A stretch of 64,000 nt of DNA from Sphingomonas lutea (lineage in GTDB: Bacteria; Pseudomonadota; Alphaproteobacteria; Sphingomonadales; Sphingomonadaceae), in NCBI RefSeq assembly GCF_014396785.1, contig NZ_CP060718.1:323501-387500 (forward strand), read 5' to 3'. Position 1 is the first letter of the stretch. Each line of letters begins with the position of its first letter. This document shows positions 55,265 to 64,000 of the stretch, piece by piece. The position numbers were made by a program, and so were the translations under genes. Below the pieces are notes generated by a model, which did not search any database, was not told the origin of the DNA, and saw nothing but the letters and a program-made list of their open reading frames with translations.

Positions 55265-57796
55265 ATGCGTAATTTTTACTGGCTTTTGACCACCACCGCC
55301 TTCGCCGTTCCCGCCACTGCGCAGAACGGCCCGCCCGCCGCGGCACCCGAAGCGACACCAGCGCAGGCCCAGTCCGCCGCGCCGGTCGAGAGCGACGATC
55401 CCGCCGAAGATTATGGTGATGGCGAGGAGATCGTCGTCACTGGCGCGCGCCTGCCCGGATCGGTGGTCGGCGACATCCCGCCCGAAAAGACCTTCGACGC
55501 GCGCGACATCCGCGCAACCGGCGCGACCAATATCAACGAACTGCTGGAGGCGCTGGCGCCCGAGACCGGAAGCGCGCGCGGACGCGGCGGCGGCGCGCCG
55601 GTCGTCCTCCTCAACGGCCAGCGTGTGTCCGGCTTCCGCGAGTTACGAGATATTCCAACCGAGGCGATCCAACGGGTCGAGGTGCTGCCCGAGGAAGTCG
55701 CGCTCAAATACGGCTATCGCGCCGACCAGCGCGTGGTGAACATCGTCACCCGCCGCCGCTTCCGTTCGCCGGTGGCCGAGGCGCGCGGCACGGCGGCGAC
55801 CGACGGTGGCTATGCCGGCGGGATCGGCGACGTGACGCGGCTGATCATCAACCGCACCGGACGCACCACGCTCAATTTGCGCGGAGAGGCCAACGGCACG
55901 CTGACCGAGGCCGAGCGCGACATCGCATCCGAGACTGACGATGGCTTTGCGCGCTCGCTGATCGGGTCGCGGCGCCTGGTTCGCGGGACAGCGACGATCA
56001 ATCGTTCCCTCGGCGACGTTTCGGCGACGCTCAACACCGAATTGCAGCATAGCAGCGGCCGCTCGCTGATCGGTCTTGGCGAGACGTTGCTCGAACCGCT
56101 GGCGCGTAACACGGACAGCAATAGCGCCCACGCCGGCGTGACGCTCAACTGGGACAAGGCGGACTGGCGCTGGAACGTCACCGGCAATGCGGACCTCGAC
56201 CGGTCGGTGACCCGGACGGACCGCGACGATGCGTTCGACGACGACCGCGCCCGCTCGACCCGCCGCTCGGCCGACGTCACCGGCACCGCGCACGGCAATC
56301 TGTTCAAGCTTCCCGCGGGCGACGCAAGCACCACGATCCGCGTCGGCGCGAGCACGGTCGGCCTCGACAGCGAGCGCCGCAGAGCGGAGGTTGTGACGGG
56401 CACCGACCTCGGCCGCACGCAAGGCAATGCCGCGATCAACCTCGACCTCCCCATCTCCCGCCGCAACCGCGATTTCAGCGCGCTCGGCAATCTGACGCTC
56501 AACGCCAATTTGGAAGTCGAGCAGCTGTCGGACTTCGGCACGCTGGCGACGTTCGGGGCGGGCGCCAATTGGTCGCCAATCGATCGGCTCAACCTGATCA
56601 CCAGCTGGACGCGCGAGGAGGGCGCGCCGTCGATCCAGCAGCTCGGCGATCCGATCCTCGAGACGCCCGACGCGCGGATTTTCGACTTTACAACGGGCGA
56701 GACCGCACTCGTCACCGCGATCACCGGCGGCAATCCCGATCTGCTCGCCGACCGCCGCAGCGTGTTCAAGCTCGGCGGCAATTGGCAGCCGTCTGAAAAG
56801 GTCGACCTGCGCCTGCGCGCCGATTTCGTCAGCTCGCGCATCGACCGGCCGATCGGCAGCATTGCCACGACCTCGGCAATCGAGGCGGCGTTCCCCGAGC
56901 GCTTCGTCCGCGACGGGGCGGGCCAGCTCGTCAGCGTCGACTTGCGCCCGGTCAATTTCGACAGCGCTCGGCAGGACACCCTGCGGCTCGGCTTCAATTT
57001 CACCAAGCCGCTCAAGTCGCGCCAGCCGACGCAGGCCCAGATCGACCAGATGCGCGCCCAATTCGGCGGCGGCGGGCGGCGCGGCGGGCAGGCTGGTGGT
57101 GCTCCGGCGGGGGGCGCACCTTCGGCCGATACGGCACGTCCGCAGGAAGGGGCAGCGCCGCGCGAGGGCGGCGGCGGTCGTGGCTTCGGCCGGGGCGGTC
57201 GCGGCTTTGGCGGCGGCGGCGGACCGTTCGGCGGCGGCAATCGCGGACGGCTACAATTTTCGCTGACTGACACGATCACCTTGGTCGACAAGGTCAACAT
57301 CCGCGCCGGCGTGCCTCAACTCGATTACCTTGACGGCGAAGCCATCGGCCAGACCGGCGGTCGTCCGCGTCACCAGGTCGAAGCGCGCGCCGGCTGGTTC
57401 AACAACGGCCTTGGCGCGCGCGCCAGCCTGGACTGGCGCAGCGGCACGCGGGTCGAGAGCCTGACTGGCGACGATCTGCGCTTCTCGCCCTATGCGACCT
57501 TCGACCTGCGCTTGTTCGCCAACCTCGGCGAGCAGTTTGCGCTGGTGCGGAAAAATCCGTGGCTGCGCGGCAGCTCGGTGCGGCTGGAAGTGGACAATCT
57601 GTTCAACAGCCGGCCCAGGGTGCGCGACGCCTCGGGCAACGTCCCCCTCAACTACCAGCCCGATCTGCTCGAACCGCTCGGACGGACGGTGATGATCAGC
57701 TTCCGCAAGCTGTTCACGCCCTCGCCCGCGGCGATGCGCCGCATGCGCGAGCAGGAGCGTGCCGCCGGGCAAACGCCGGGAGGCGACGAGGACTAG
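55265..57796 (+). CDS. TonB-dependent receptor with Arg/Gly-rich insertion
   Basis: Outer-membrane uptake receptor of 843 residues; the substrate is unknown. The signal peptide ends TTTAFAVPATA. The TonB-box-like EIVVTGARLPG is near residue 56, and the plug segment PPEKTFDARDIRATGATNIN near 76 opens the plug domain. The barrel then extends to the end. Residues about 600-660 form a loop of Gly/Arg repeats (RGGQAGGAPAGG, FGRGGRGFGGGG) inside the barrel. Receptors with such loops are known in sphingomonads from recall. The ATG at 55265 was chosen over upstream in-frame codons for its signal peptide. Confidence 0.9.
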   Translation: MRNFYWLLTTTAFAVPATAQNGPPAAAPEATPAQAQSAAPVESDDPAEDYGDGEEIVVTGARLPGSVVGDIPPEKTFDARDIRATGATNINELLEALAPETGSARGRGGGAPVVLLNGQRVSGFRELRDIPTEAIQRVEVLPEEVALKYGYRADQRVVNIVTRRRFRSPVAEARGTAATDGGYAGGIGDVTRLIINRTGRTTLNLRGEANGTLTEAERDIASETDDGFARSLIGSRRLVRGTATINRSLGDVSATLNTELQHSSGRSLIGLGETLLEPLARNTDSNSAHAGVTLNWDKADWRWNVTGNADLDRSVTRTDRDDAFDDDRARSTRRSADVTGTAHGNLFKLPAGDASTTIRVGASTVGLDSERRRAEVVTGTDLGRTQGNAAINLDLPISRRNRDFSALGNLTLNANLEVEQLSDFGTLATFGAGANWSPIDRLNLITSWTREEGAPSIQQLGDPILETPDARIFDFTTGETALVTAITGGNPDLLADRRSVFKLGGNWQPSEKVDLRLRADFVSSRIDRPIGSIATTSAIEAAFPERFVRDGAGQLVSVDLRPVNFDSARQDTLRLGFNFTKPLKSRQPTQAQIDQMRAQFGGGGRRGGQAGGAPAGGAPSADTARPQEGAAPREGGGGRGFGRGGRGFGGGGGPFGGGNRGRLQFSLTDTITLVDKVNIRAGVPQLDYLDGEAIGQTGGRPRHQVEARAGWFNNGLGARASLDWRSGTRVESLTGDDLRFSPYATFDLRLFANLGEQFALVRKNPWLRGSSVRLEVDNLFNSRPRVRDASGNVPLNYQPDLLEPLGRTVMISFRKLFTPSPAAMRRMREQERAAGQTPGGDED

Positions 57797-57835
57797 GTTT
57801 TCGCATTTGGTGGATTTGTGCTTAAGCGCCGCCGC

Positions 57836-59062
57836 ATGACGCCCGTCCAGCCCGTCCGGGGCACCCAAAGCCTGATCGGAGAAGATGCCGACCGCCTCGC
57901 CACGGTGGTCGACGCATTCGATCGCGTGCGCCGCCTCTACGGCTTCAAGCGTGTCGAAGTGCCGACGATCGAGCATACGCAGGTCTTCGCGCGGACCATC
58001 GGCGAGACCACCGATGTGGTGTCGAAGGAAATGTACACCTTCGAGGATCGCGGCGGCGAGCCGATCACGCTCCGCCCCGAATTCACAGCGGGCATTTGTC
58101 GCGCTTATCTCAGCGAGGGCTGGAAGCAGTTCGCGCCGGTCAGGGTCGCGACCCACGGCTCCGCGTTTCGCTACGAGCGCCCGCAAAAGGGCCGCTTCCG
58201 CGAATTCCACCAGCTCGACGCCGAGATCATCGGCGCGGGCGAGCCGCAAGCCGATGTCGAGATCCTCGCCTTCGCCGATCAATTGCTCAAGGAGCTGGGG
58301 ATCGAGGGCGCGATCCTCCAGCTTAACACGCTCGGCGATCCCGAGAGCCGCAATGCCTGGCGTGACGCGCTGTACGAACATTTCAAGGCGCACGCTCGCG
58401 CGCTTGGCGAGGACAGCCAGGCGCGGCTCGAGCGCAATCCCCTTCGCATCCTCGACAGCAAGGCCCACCAGGACTGGCCCGTGGTCGACGCCGCGCCGAC
58501 AATCGATGAGTTCCTGACCGCCGAAGCCTCGGACTTTTTCGCCAAGGTCACCGAGGGGCTCGATGCCGCAGGCGTCGCCTGGGAACGCGCCCCAAGGCTC
58601 GTGCGTGGCCTCGATTATTACCGCCACACGGCGTTCGAATTCGTCACCGACCGCCTGGGCGCACAGGGCACCGTGCTCGCCGGCGGTCGCTATGACGGCC
58701 TCATCGAAACGCTTGGCGGCCCGCACACGCCGGCAGTCGGCTGGGCCGCGGGGATCGAGCGGCTGGCGATGATGATCGACGCGCCCGCGCCCGATCGGGT
58801 CGACGTCGCGGTGGTCGCCGAAAATGCGGCGCGGGAGCCTGATGCTTTCGCGTTCGCGACGCAACTACGCGCCGCGCACATCGCTGCGGAAATCTTCGTC
58901 ACCGGCAGCCCGCGCAAGCGCTACGATCGGGCGATGAAGACGCGCCCCGCCGCGATCGTCTCGCTCGACGTCCGCGACGGCGCGGAAACGCGCGGGTTCA
59001 AGCTGCTCGACAGCGACAACGCGCAGGCCGCCCAGGCACAGACGATTTTCGACGCGCAATGA
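57836..59062 (+). CDS. hisS: Histidyl-tRNA synthetase
   Basis: Charges tRNA-His. Class II motifs: motif 1 region [20 protein letters not shown], motif 2 [20 protein letters not shown] near residue 78, the His-specific [17 protein letters not shown] near 253, and motif 3 [16 protein letters not shown] near 299. The 408 residues are typical. ATG 57836 was chosen over an upstream in-frame GTG because [11 protein letters not shown] is the family start. First gene of hisS-prfA-prmC, which overlap at every junction. Confidence 0.96.
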   Translation: MTPVQPVRGTQSLIGEDADRLATVVDAFDRVRRLYGFKRVEVPTIEHTQVFARTIGETTDVVSKEMYTFEDRGGEPITLRPEFTAGICRAYLSEGWKQFAPVRVATHGSAFRYERPQKGRFREFHQLDAEIIGAGEPQADVEILAFADQLLKELGIEGAILQLNTLGDPESRNAWRDALYEHFKAHARALGEDSQARLERNPLRILDSKAHQDWPVVDAAPTIDEFLTAEASDFFAKVTEGLDAAGVAWERAPRLVRGLDYYRHTAFEFVTDRLGAQGTVLAGGRYDGLIETLGGPHTPAVGWAAGIERLAMMIDAPAPDRVDVAVVAENAAREPDAFAFATQLRAAHIAAEIFVTGSPRKRYDRAMKTRPAAIVSLDVRDGAETRGFKLLDSDNAQAAQAQTIFDAQ

Positions 59063-60138
59063 CCCAGATTTCTTCCGAGCGGATCGCGAGCATTGAGGCG
59101 CGCAAACAGGAGCTTGCCGACGCCATGGCCAGCGGCAACCTTGCGCCCGAAGAGTTCGTCCGGCTGTCCAAGGATTATGCCGCGATCGAGCCGGTCGCTG
59201 CCGCGGCTCGCGAGGTGCGGCGGCTGCGCGCCGAGCGCCAGAGCCTGATGGCAATGACCAAGGACGCTGACGAGGAACTGCGCCAGATCGCGTCCGAGGA
59301 ATTGCTGGAGATCGAGGCCAAGCTGCCCGAGGCCGAGCGCGCTCTGGCGGTGAAGCTGCTGCCGCGCGACGCTGCCGACGACCGCGCCGCGATGCTCGAA
59401 GTCCGCGCCGGCACTGGCGGCGACGAGGCGGCGCTGTTCGCGGGCGATCTGCTGCGCATGTACCAGCGCTTTGCCGAAGGGCAGGGCTGGCGCTTCGAAC
59501 TCATTTCCGCCTCCGCGTCCGAGGTTGGCGGCTACAAGGAAGCCATCGCCTCGATCAGCGGCACGGGCGTGTTCGCCAAGCTGAAGTTCGAAAGCGGGGT
59601 CCACCGTGTCCAGCGCGTGCCCGTGACGGAAAGCGGCGGGCGCATCCACACCTCCGCGGCCACCGTCGCCGTGCTGCCGGAGGCGGAGGATGTCGACGTC
59701 CAGATCGACGACAAGGATCTGCGCATCGACGTCTATCGTTCGTCGGGGCCGGGCGGGCAGTCGGTCAACACTACCGACAGCGCGGTGCGCATTACGCATA
59801 TTCCGTCGGGGCTTGTCGTCATCCAGCAGGATGAAAAGTCGCAGCACAAGAACAAGGCCAAGGCGCTGAAGGTGCTGCGTACGCGCCTGTTCGAGCTCGA
59901 GCGCGAACGCCTTGCCAGCGAGCGCGCGGGCGCCCGCAAGTCGATGGTCGGATCGGGTGACCGCTCGGAGCGAATCCGCACCTATAATTTCCCCCAAGGG
60001 CGGATCACCGACCACCGCATCAACCTGACCAAGCACAACCTTCCCGAAGTGCTCGAAGGGACAGGCCTGAGTGAAATCGTCGACGCTTTGGCAGCGGAAG
60101 ACGAAGCGGAGCGTTTGGCGGGCCTGGAGGAAGAGTGA
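59059..60138 (+). CDS. prfA: Peptide chain release factor 1
   Basis: Reads UAA and UAG and triggers peptide release. The 359 residues show the [18 protein letters not shown] segment near residue 117, and the GGQ loop in [19 protein letters not shown] near 230, whose Gln is the target of PrmC. The SR/PxT discrimination region is also present. It overlaps hisS by four bases and prmC by four bases, so it is coupled to its own methyltransferase. Confidence 0.97.
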   Translation: MTQISSERIASIEARKQELADAMASGNLAPEEFVRLSKDYAAIEPVAAAAREVRRLRAERQSLMAMTKDADEELRQIASEELLEIEAKLPEAERALAVKLLPRDAADDRAAMLEVRAGTGGDEAALFAGDLLRMYQRFAEGQGWRFELISASASEVGGYKEAIASISGTGVFAKLKFESGVHRVQRVPVTESGGRIHTSAATVAVLPEAEDVDVQIDDKDLRIDVYRSSGPGGQSVNTTDSAVRITHIPSGLVVIQQDEKSQHKNKAKALKVLRTRLFELERERLASERAGARKSMVGSGDRSERIRTYNFPQGRITDHRINLTKHNLPEVLEGTGLSEIVDALAAEDEAERLAGLEEE

Positions 60139-60974
60139 AGGCTATCGATCGCGCGCTGGCGGACGCCGCGCGCCAGTTGGATGCGTCAAGCGATACGGCG
60201 CGGCTCGATGCCGAGCTGCTGATGGCCGAAGCGCTCAATATCGATCGCGACCGGCTGATCCTGGCACCGCCCGATCGCGATGTGCCGAAGCGCTATTGGG
60301 ACATGGTCGAGCGGCGCAAGACCGGCGAGCCGGTCGCCTATATCACCGGCCGCCGCGCCTTCTGGGATATTGAACTGCACGTTGGTCCGGGCGTGCTCAT
60401 CCCGCGCCCCGACAGCGAAGTGCTCATTTCTTCGGCCATCGAGCATTTCCGCGACCGCGACCCGCCCGAATGCATTCTCGACCTCGGCACGGGCCCGGGA
60501 ACCCTGCTGCTCGCCGCGCTGGACATTTGGCGGGACGCGAGCGGCGTCGGCATCGACGTTTCGCGCCGTGCCTTGTCTTACGCGTCGGCCAACGCCCGCC
60601 GACTGGGGTTTGAAAAGCGGCTCAAGCTCAAGCTCGGCGATTGGGCGGCCGGCATCTCGGATACGTTCGACCTCCTGCTGTGTAACCCGCCCTACGTTGC
60701 CGAGGGCGAAGCGCTCGGCCCCGGCGTGCGCGAATTCGAGCCGGACGAGGCGCTGTTCGCAGGCGACGAGGGCCTCGATGCCTATCGCGTGCTGGCGCCG
60801 CAGCTGCCGCGCCTGCTCCGCCCCGGCGGGATGGTGGCGATTGAAATCGGGCCCGATCAGGCGGACGCGGTGAGCGCGCTGTTAGCCCGGGACGGTCTGC
60901 AGGCCAGCGTCGCCCACGACCTTGCGGGGCGTCCGCGCGCGGTACTGCTGACATGGGCGAAAAGCCGTAACTAG
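60135..60974 (+). CDS. prmC: Release factor glutamine methyltransferase
   Basis: Methylates the GGQ glutamine of release factors with S-adenosylmethionine. The SAM site [19 protein letters not shown] is near residue 115 and the catalytic NPPY in [15 protein letters not shown] near 180. The N-terminal helical domain has [17 protein letters not shown]. It starts with GTG, which overlaps prfA (GTGA). Length is 279. The 224 bases after it hold several hairpin-prone runs but no gene or RNA I can identify. Confidence 0.93.
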   Translation: MKAIDRALADAARQLDASSDTARLDAELLMAEALNIDRDRLILAPPDRDVPKRYWDMVERRKTGEPVAYITGRRAFWDIELHVGPGVLIPRPDSEVLISSAIEHFRDRDPPECILDLGTGPGTLLLAALDIWRDASGVGIDVSRRALSYASANARRLGFEKRLKLKLGDWAAGISDTFDLLLCNPPYVAEGEALGPGVREFEPDEALFAGDEGLDAYRVLAPQLPRLLRPGGMVAIEIGPDQADAVSALLARDGLQASVAHDLAGRPRAVLLTWAKSRN

Positions 60975-61198
60975 ACGAAATTGCTTGGCATAGCTGTCCA
61001 GGACCACTACATCGGGAGCAGGACAGGGCACGCTCCACCACAAGCTGAAGAGCGTCCCGTCCACCCCCGACGCAATCGGCCGTTTGCTCCACGCGCTGCG
61101 TGAAAGCGGAACGAAAGGGTCAGGCGCCGCGCATCTGCGCAGCCCTGCCCAACTGGGGCCAAGGGGGCTTTGACGACACTGCGTAAGGACGTCGGATT

Positions 61199-61882
61199 TT
61201 GATCAACAATCGACAGGGCGGCCGCCGGCGCGGCCGCGGCGGCCAGCGGGGACAAAGCCTCGGCGGACAGCCCGGTAACCGACAGGACAATCGCCAGCGG
61301 GGCAATGCGGCGCAGCTTCTTGAGAAATACAAGAACATGGCGCGCGACGCCCAGCTTGCCGGCGACCGCGTCCAGACCGAATATTTCCTGCAATATGCCG
61401 ACCATTATTTCCGCGTGCTGGGCGAAAGCCGCGCGCGCTACGAGGATCAGCGTCGCCAGCGGGGCGAGGACCTCGATGACGAGGATGATGGCGACGACGA
61501 AATGGAGGCCGGCGACGAGCAGGCCGAAGACGACCGTAACGATCGTAACGACCGCAACGAACGCAGCGAGCGCGCACCGCGCCGCGATCGGCCGGAGCGT
61601 GCTGAACGGCCCGAGCGTGCCGAACGCCCGGAGCGTCGTCCGCGCCGTAACGAGGAGCGGGCTGCCGACATGTCCGACGACGACCGTGACGATCGCGGCA
61701 ATCGTTCGGCGCGCATGAACGGTGGGGATTCGATTCCGTTCGATGCGCTTCCGCCGGCAATCGGCCGTGATGAGCCGGAAGGCGAAGGGGCGGCCGAGGA
61801 AGAGCCGCGCCGCCCGCGTCGGCGCACGACGCGCTCGCCGCGCGCCGCTGGCGGAGACGACGAGGTCGCGCCCGCAGCGTAG
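61199..61882 (+). CDS. DUF4167 family low-complexity protein
   Basis: Alphaproteobacterial protein of 227 residues. The conserved part is NNRQGGRRRGRGGQRGQ then a helical LLEKYKNMARDAQLAGDRVQ and YFLQYADHYFRVLGESRARY, the usual DUF4167 core at residues 40-80. The rest is Arg/Glu/Asp-rich disorder with NDRNDRNERSER and PERAERPERAERPERRPRR repeats. The Gly/Arg N-terminus suggests RNA binding. The start is TTG 61199, behind AAGGA at 61185-61189. Function unknown. Confidence 0.8.
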   Translation: MINNRQGGRRRGRGGQRGQSLGGQPGNRQDNRQRGNAAQLLEKYKNMARDAQLAGDRVQTEYFLQYADHYFRVLGESRARYEDQRRQRGEDLDDEDDGDDEMEAGDEQAEDDRNDRNDRNERSERAPRRDRPERAERPERAERPERRPRRNEERAADMSDDDRDDRGNRSARMNGGDSIPFDALPPAIGRDEPEGEGAAEEEPRRPRRRTTRSPRAAGGDDEVAPAA

Positions 61883-61947
61883 AATGCATTCACAACGGGT
61901 TCACGGCTGAACCCCTTTTCTCCCGCGAAACAGCGGTTGACGGTGAA

Positions 61948-61960
61948 GATACAATGTATC
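61948..61960. promoter_or_regulatory. Palindrome GATACA-A-TGTATC before the DUF4139 gene
   Basis: GATACAATGTATC is a perfect 6-bp inverted repeat with one central base, 34 bases ahead of the DUF4139 start. It could be an operator for a small repressor. I know of no matching regulator in the window. Confidence 0.35.
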
Positions 61961-61994
61961 ATCGTCCCCGGACGTGTATGGGGAGGGTGATGAT

Positions 61995-63431
61995 ATGCGG
62001 ACATTTTTGCTGTGGGGCGCGGCGCTTGTCGCTGCCGTGCCGGCGCTGGCGCAAAGCGTCCCGCCGCCGTCCCAAACCGCGCAGGGCGATGTTGCCGTCA
62101 CCATCTACAACAATGGCCGTGCCCTGGTGCAGGACAAGCGTGTGCTCGACCTGCCGAATGGGCGGACTCGGCAGGAATTCCGCGATGTCTCCGCGCAGAT
62201 CCAGCCGGAAACGGTGACTCTCAACGGCCGCGGCGTCGGCGTTGTCGAGCAGAATTTCGAATATGATTTGCTGTCGCCTGCGGCGTTGATGGAAAATGCC
62301 GTCGGCCAGACGATTACGCTGGTGCGCGTCAACCCGGCGACCGGCGCGGAAGTGCGCGAACGCGCGCGAATCCTTGCCGCCAACGGCGGGGTCGTGCTGC
62401 AGATCGGCGACCGCATCGAGGTCTTGCGCGACGACGGCTTGCCCGCCCGCGTCATCTTCGACGCCGTCCCGCCGAGCCTGCGTGCGCGGCCGACCCTGTC
62501 GGTGACGCTCGAAGCCAGCGGCGGCGGGCCACGCCCGGTCACGCTGACCTATCTGACCCCGGGGCTGGGCTGGTCCGCCGACTATGTCGCCTTGTTCGAC
62601 GAAGCCAATGGCCGGATGGACGTGCAGGGCTGGGTCACGCTGACCAACACCAGCGGGACACCGTACGTCAACGCCAACACCCTGCTCGTCGCCGGCGCCG
62701 TCGGCCAAGCGAGCTATCCCAATTATCGTTACCGCCCGGGCATGCCCCCGCCCCCGCCGCCCCCGCCACCGCCACCCGAATATGATGGCGGCATGGACCG
62801 CGCCGGGACCGAGACCGCGGGCCGCGAGCGCCTGGGCGACTTCTATCTCTATCCGCTCGCCGAGCGGACGACGATCGCCGACAAGCAGACCAAGCAGGTC
62901 AGCTTCCTCGACGTCCAGAACACGCCCGCGGCACGCGCCTACGAATTCCGCAATCCGTGGCTGTCGACCAGCGAGCAGCCGCTGAGCGTGAGCACGATCC
63001 TGCGCTTCTCGAGCTCGCGTAACCAGGGGCTCGGCGACGCGCTTCCGGCCGGGATCGTGCGCGTCTATCAGCGCGACGCGCGCGGCAATCCGCAATTCGT
63101 CGGCGAACATCGCATCGGCCACACGCCAATGGGGTCGGACATCGGCCTTGCCACCGGTCAGGCGTTCGACATTAAGGTCCGCCCGGTCGTCGCGGAACGG
63201 ACTCGAATCGCCAGCGGGCGCTGGCGCACCAAGATGCGCTACACGCTGACCAACGCCGGTCCTCGCCCCGTCACGGTCGATCTGGTCCAGTCCGGCCTGT
63301 TCGGCGACACGCGTATCACTGACCAGAGCATGCCGTCCGAGCGCCTCAGCGCCGATCACACGCGCTGGCGGGTGCCCGTGCCGGCCAATGGCGAAGCGAC
63401 CGTCACCGCGACCTTCGACAGCCGCTACTAA
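61995..63431 (+). CDS. DUF4139 domain protein, secreted
   Basis: Envelope protein of 478 residues with a signal peptide (FLLWGAALVAAVPALAQS). Its beta-rich domain contains VAVTIYNNGRALVQDKRVLD near residue 34, TYLTPGLGWSADYVALFDEA near 187 and RTKMRYTLTNAGPRPVTVDL near 410, typical of DUF4139. A run of eleven prolines near residue 252 (62744-62776) will need EF-P to translate. The start has GGGAGGG at 61981-61987. It is paired with a second such gene immediately downstream. Function unknown. Confidence 0.87.
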   Translation: MRTFLLWGAALVAAVPALAQSVPPPSQTAQGDVAVTIYNNGRALVQDKRVLDLPNGRTRQEFRDVSAQIQPETVTLNGRGVGVVEQNFEYDLLSPAALMENAVGQTITLVRVNPATGAEVRERARILAANGGVVLQIGDRIEVLRDDGLPARVIFDAVPPSLRARPTLSVTLEASGGGPRPVTLTYLTPGLGWSADYVALFDEANGRMDVQGWVTLTNTSGTPYVNANTLLVAGAVGQASYPNYRYRPGMPPPPPPPPPPPEYDGGMDRAGTETAGRERLGDFYLYPLAERTTIADKQTKQVSFLDVQNTPAARAYEFRNPWLSTSEQPLSVSTILRFSSSRNQGLGDALPAGIVRVYQRDARGNPQFVGEHRIGHTPMGSDIGLATGQAFDIKVRPVVAERTRIASGRWRTKMRYTLTNAGPRPVTVDLVQSGLFGDTRITDQSMPSERLSADHTRWRVPVPANGEATVTATFDSRY

Positions 63432-63435
63432 GGCC

Positions 63436-64000
63436 ATGCGTGCCGCCGTCCTGTTGATCGCCGCGCTGCTGTCGGGGCGCGCCGCCGCGCAGGCGATCGT
63501 CTCGTCGCCGGCGCCCGAGCGGGTCGCCGTCACCGTCTACCGCAACCCTGATCGCGGGCTGGAGCCGCTCAACCTGCAATGGCTCGGCGGCTATGCCCTG
63601 GTCAGCGAGACGCGACGCGTCCGCATCCCCGCGGGGACAAGCGAGCTGCGCTTCGAAGGCGTGACCTCGGGCATTGTCCCGCAAAGCGCGATCATCACCG
63701 GGCTAGGTCCGGCGGTGCTCGAGAAAAACCGCGATGCCCGGCTGCTGTCGCCGGGCGCGCTGCTCGATGCCTCGCTCGGAGAGCGATTGCACCTCCGCCG
63801 CACCTCGCGCGCGACGGGCAAGGTGACCGAGCAGGACGCGATCGTTCGCGCGACCAGTGATGGCGTGGTGATCGAGACGGCGGCGGGTGTGGAGGCGCTT
63901 CGCTGCACGGGCCTGCCGGAAACTTTGATCGCCGATCGCGTCCCCGCCGATCTGTCGGCCAAGCCGACGCTGTCGGTGCGGGTGCGCAGCCCCGAGCCGA
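63436..64000 (+). CDS. Second DUF4139/DUF4140-type secreted protein, truncated by window end
   Basis: ATG 63436 starts four bases after the previous stop. The signal peptide MRAAVLLIAALLSGRAAAQ is followed by the opening of a related domain (VAVTVYRNPDRGLEPLNLQW, RRVRIPAGTSELRFEGVTSG, then IIPQ-like VPQSAIITGLGPAVLEKNRD). It runs open for 188 codons to the edge of the window without a stop. It pairs with the upstream DUF4139 gene, and the two may act together in the envelope. Length and C-terminus are unknown. Confidence 0.8.
   Translation, partial: MRAAVLLIAALLSGRAAAQAIVSSPAPERVAVTVYRNPDRGLEPLNLQWLGGYALVSETRRVRIPAGTSELRFEGVTSGIVPQSAIITGLGPAVLEKNRDARLLSPGALLDASLGERLHLRRTSRATGKVTEQDAIVRATSDGVVIETAAGVEALRCTGLPETLIADRVPADLSAKPTLSVRVRSPEP

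Noticed and set aside
60975..61198. Possible structured RNA between prmC and the DUF4167 gene
   Set aside because: Some hairpins are present but no match to 6S, SRP, tmRNA or known alphaproteobacterial leader motifs could be recognised.
61959..63533. Long antisense reading frame of about 520 codons across the DUF4139 gene
   Set aside because: The sense strand encodes a signal peptide and a known domain; the antisense has neither.

Overview
This window is chromosomal DNA of a high-GC alphaproteobacterium, most likely a member of the Sphingomonadales (Sphingomonas or a close relative). The assignment is inferred from gene content: a COQ9-like protein, a CBP3-type cytochrome bc1 chaperone, a DivK-like regulator, a DUF3572 protein, TonB-dependent uptake, an alphaproteobacterial ligase/UV-endonuclease pair, and GC-rich intergenic repeats of the kind common in sphingomonads. 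I see no rRNA, tRNA, CRISPR array, prophage or insertion sequence.

Layout. 1-8.4 kb: malate synthase, ribosomal proteins L35/L20, PRPP synthetase, NAD synthetase and glutamyl-tRNA synthetase. 8.4-13 kb: a TonB-like gene behind a Zur-like box, then the riboflavin genes ribD, ribE, ribB and ribH. The ribB product has an N-terminal helix-turn-helix and a C-terminal domain lacking GTP cyclohydrolase II cysteines, and a perfect 18-bp palindrome lies just upstream. 13-20 kb: SOUL and EamA proteins, COQ9, feoAB behind a Fur-like box, ssb, YceD, a bc1 chaperone and BamE. 20-25.6 kb: a tryptophan to kynurenine to anthranilate operon with an MFS transporter, a repeat-rich secreted protein and a fasciclin lipoprotein. 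26-33.2 kb: dnaN, recF and gyrB in the ancestral origin order, with a membrane protein and a DEAD-box helicase interposed and no dnaA. 33.2-38 kb: an exo/endonuclease-fold protein, rpoN, lptB, lptA, lptC and RNase D. 38-42 kb: a two-domain cold-shock protein with a glycine-rich tail, then ATP-dependent DNA ligase and UV damage endonuclease. 42-48 kb: L33, a response regulator and assorted metabolic genes. 48-52.6 kb: a compact minus-strand cassette of a TIR-TM-TPR protein, a small membrane-anchored beta-rich protein and a SLOG plus transmembrane protein. 52.6-64 kb: ispG, small transporters, a TonB-dependent receptor, hisS-prfA-prmC, a DUF4167 protein and two DUF4139 genes, the last cut by the window edge.

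The most interesting system is the 48-52.6 kb cassette. It joins a predicted NAD-cleaving TIR domain with a predicted nucleotide-binding SLOG domain tied to membrane segments, which is the architecture of nucleotide-signal defence or stress systems. Second is the HTH-RibB fusion facing its own palindrome, which suggests an autoregulating riboflavin enzyme.

A caution on sequence quality: four genes (a small secreted protein, the MFS transporter, dnaN and rpoN) are each broken by what looks like one missing base in a short G or C run. dnaN is essential, so these are probably assembly errors rather than real pseudogenes, and I annotate the genes across the breaks.
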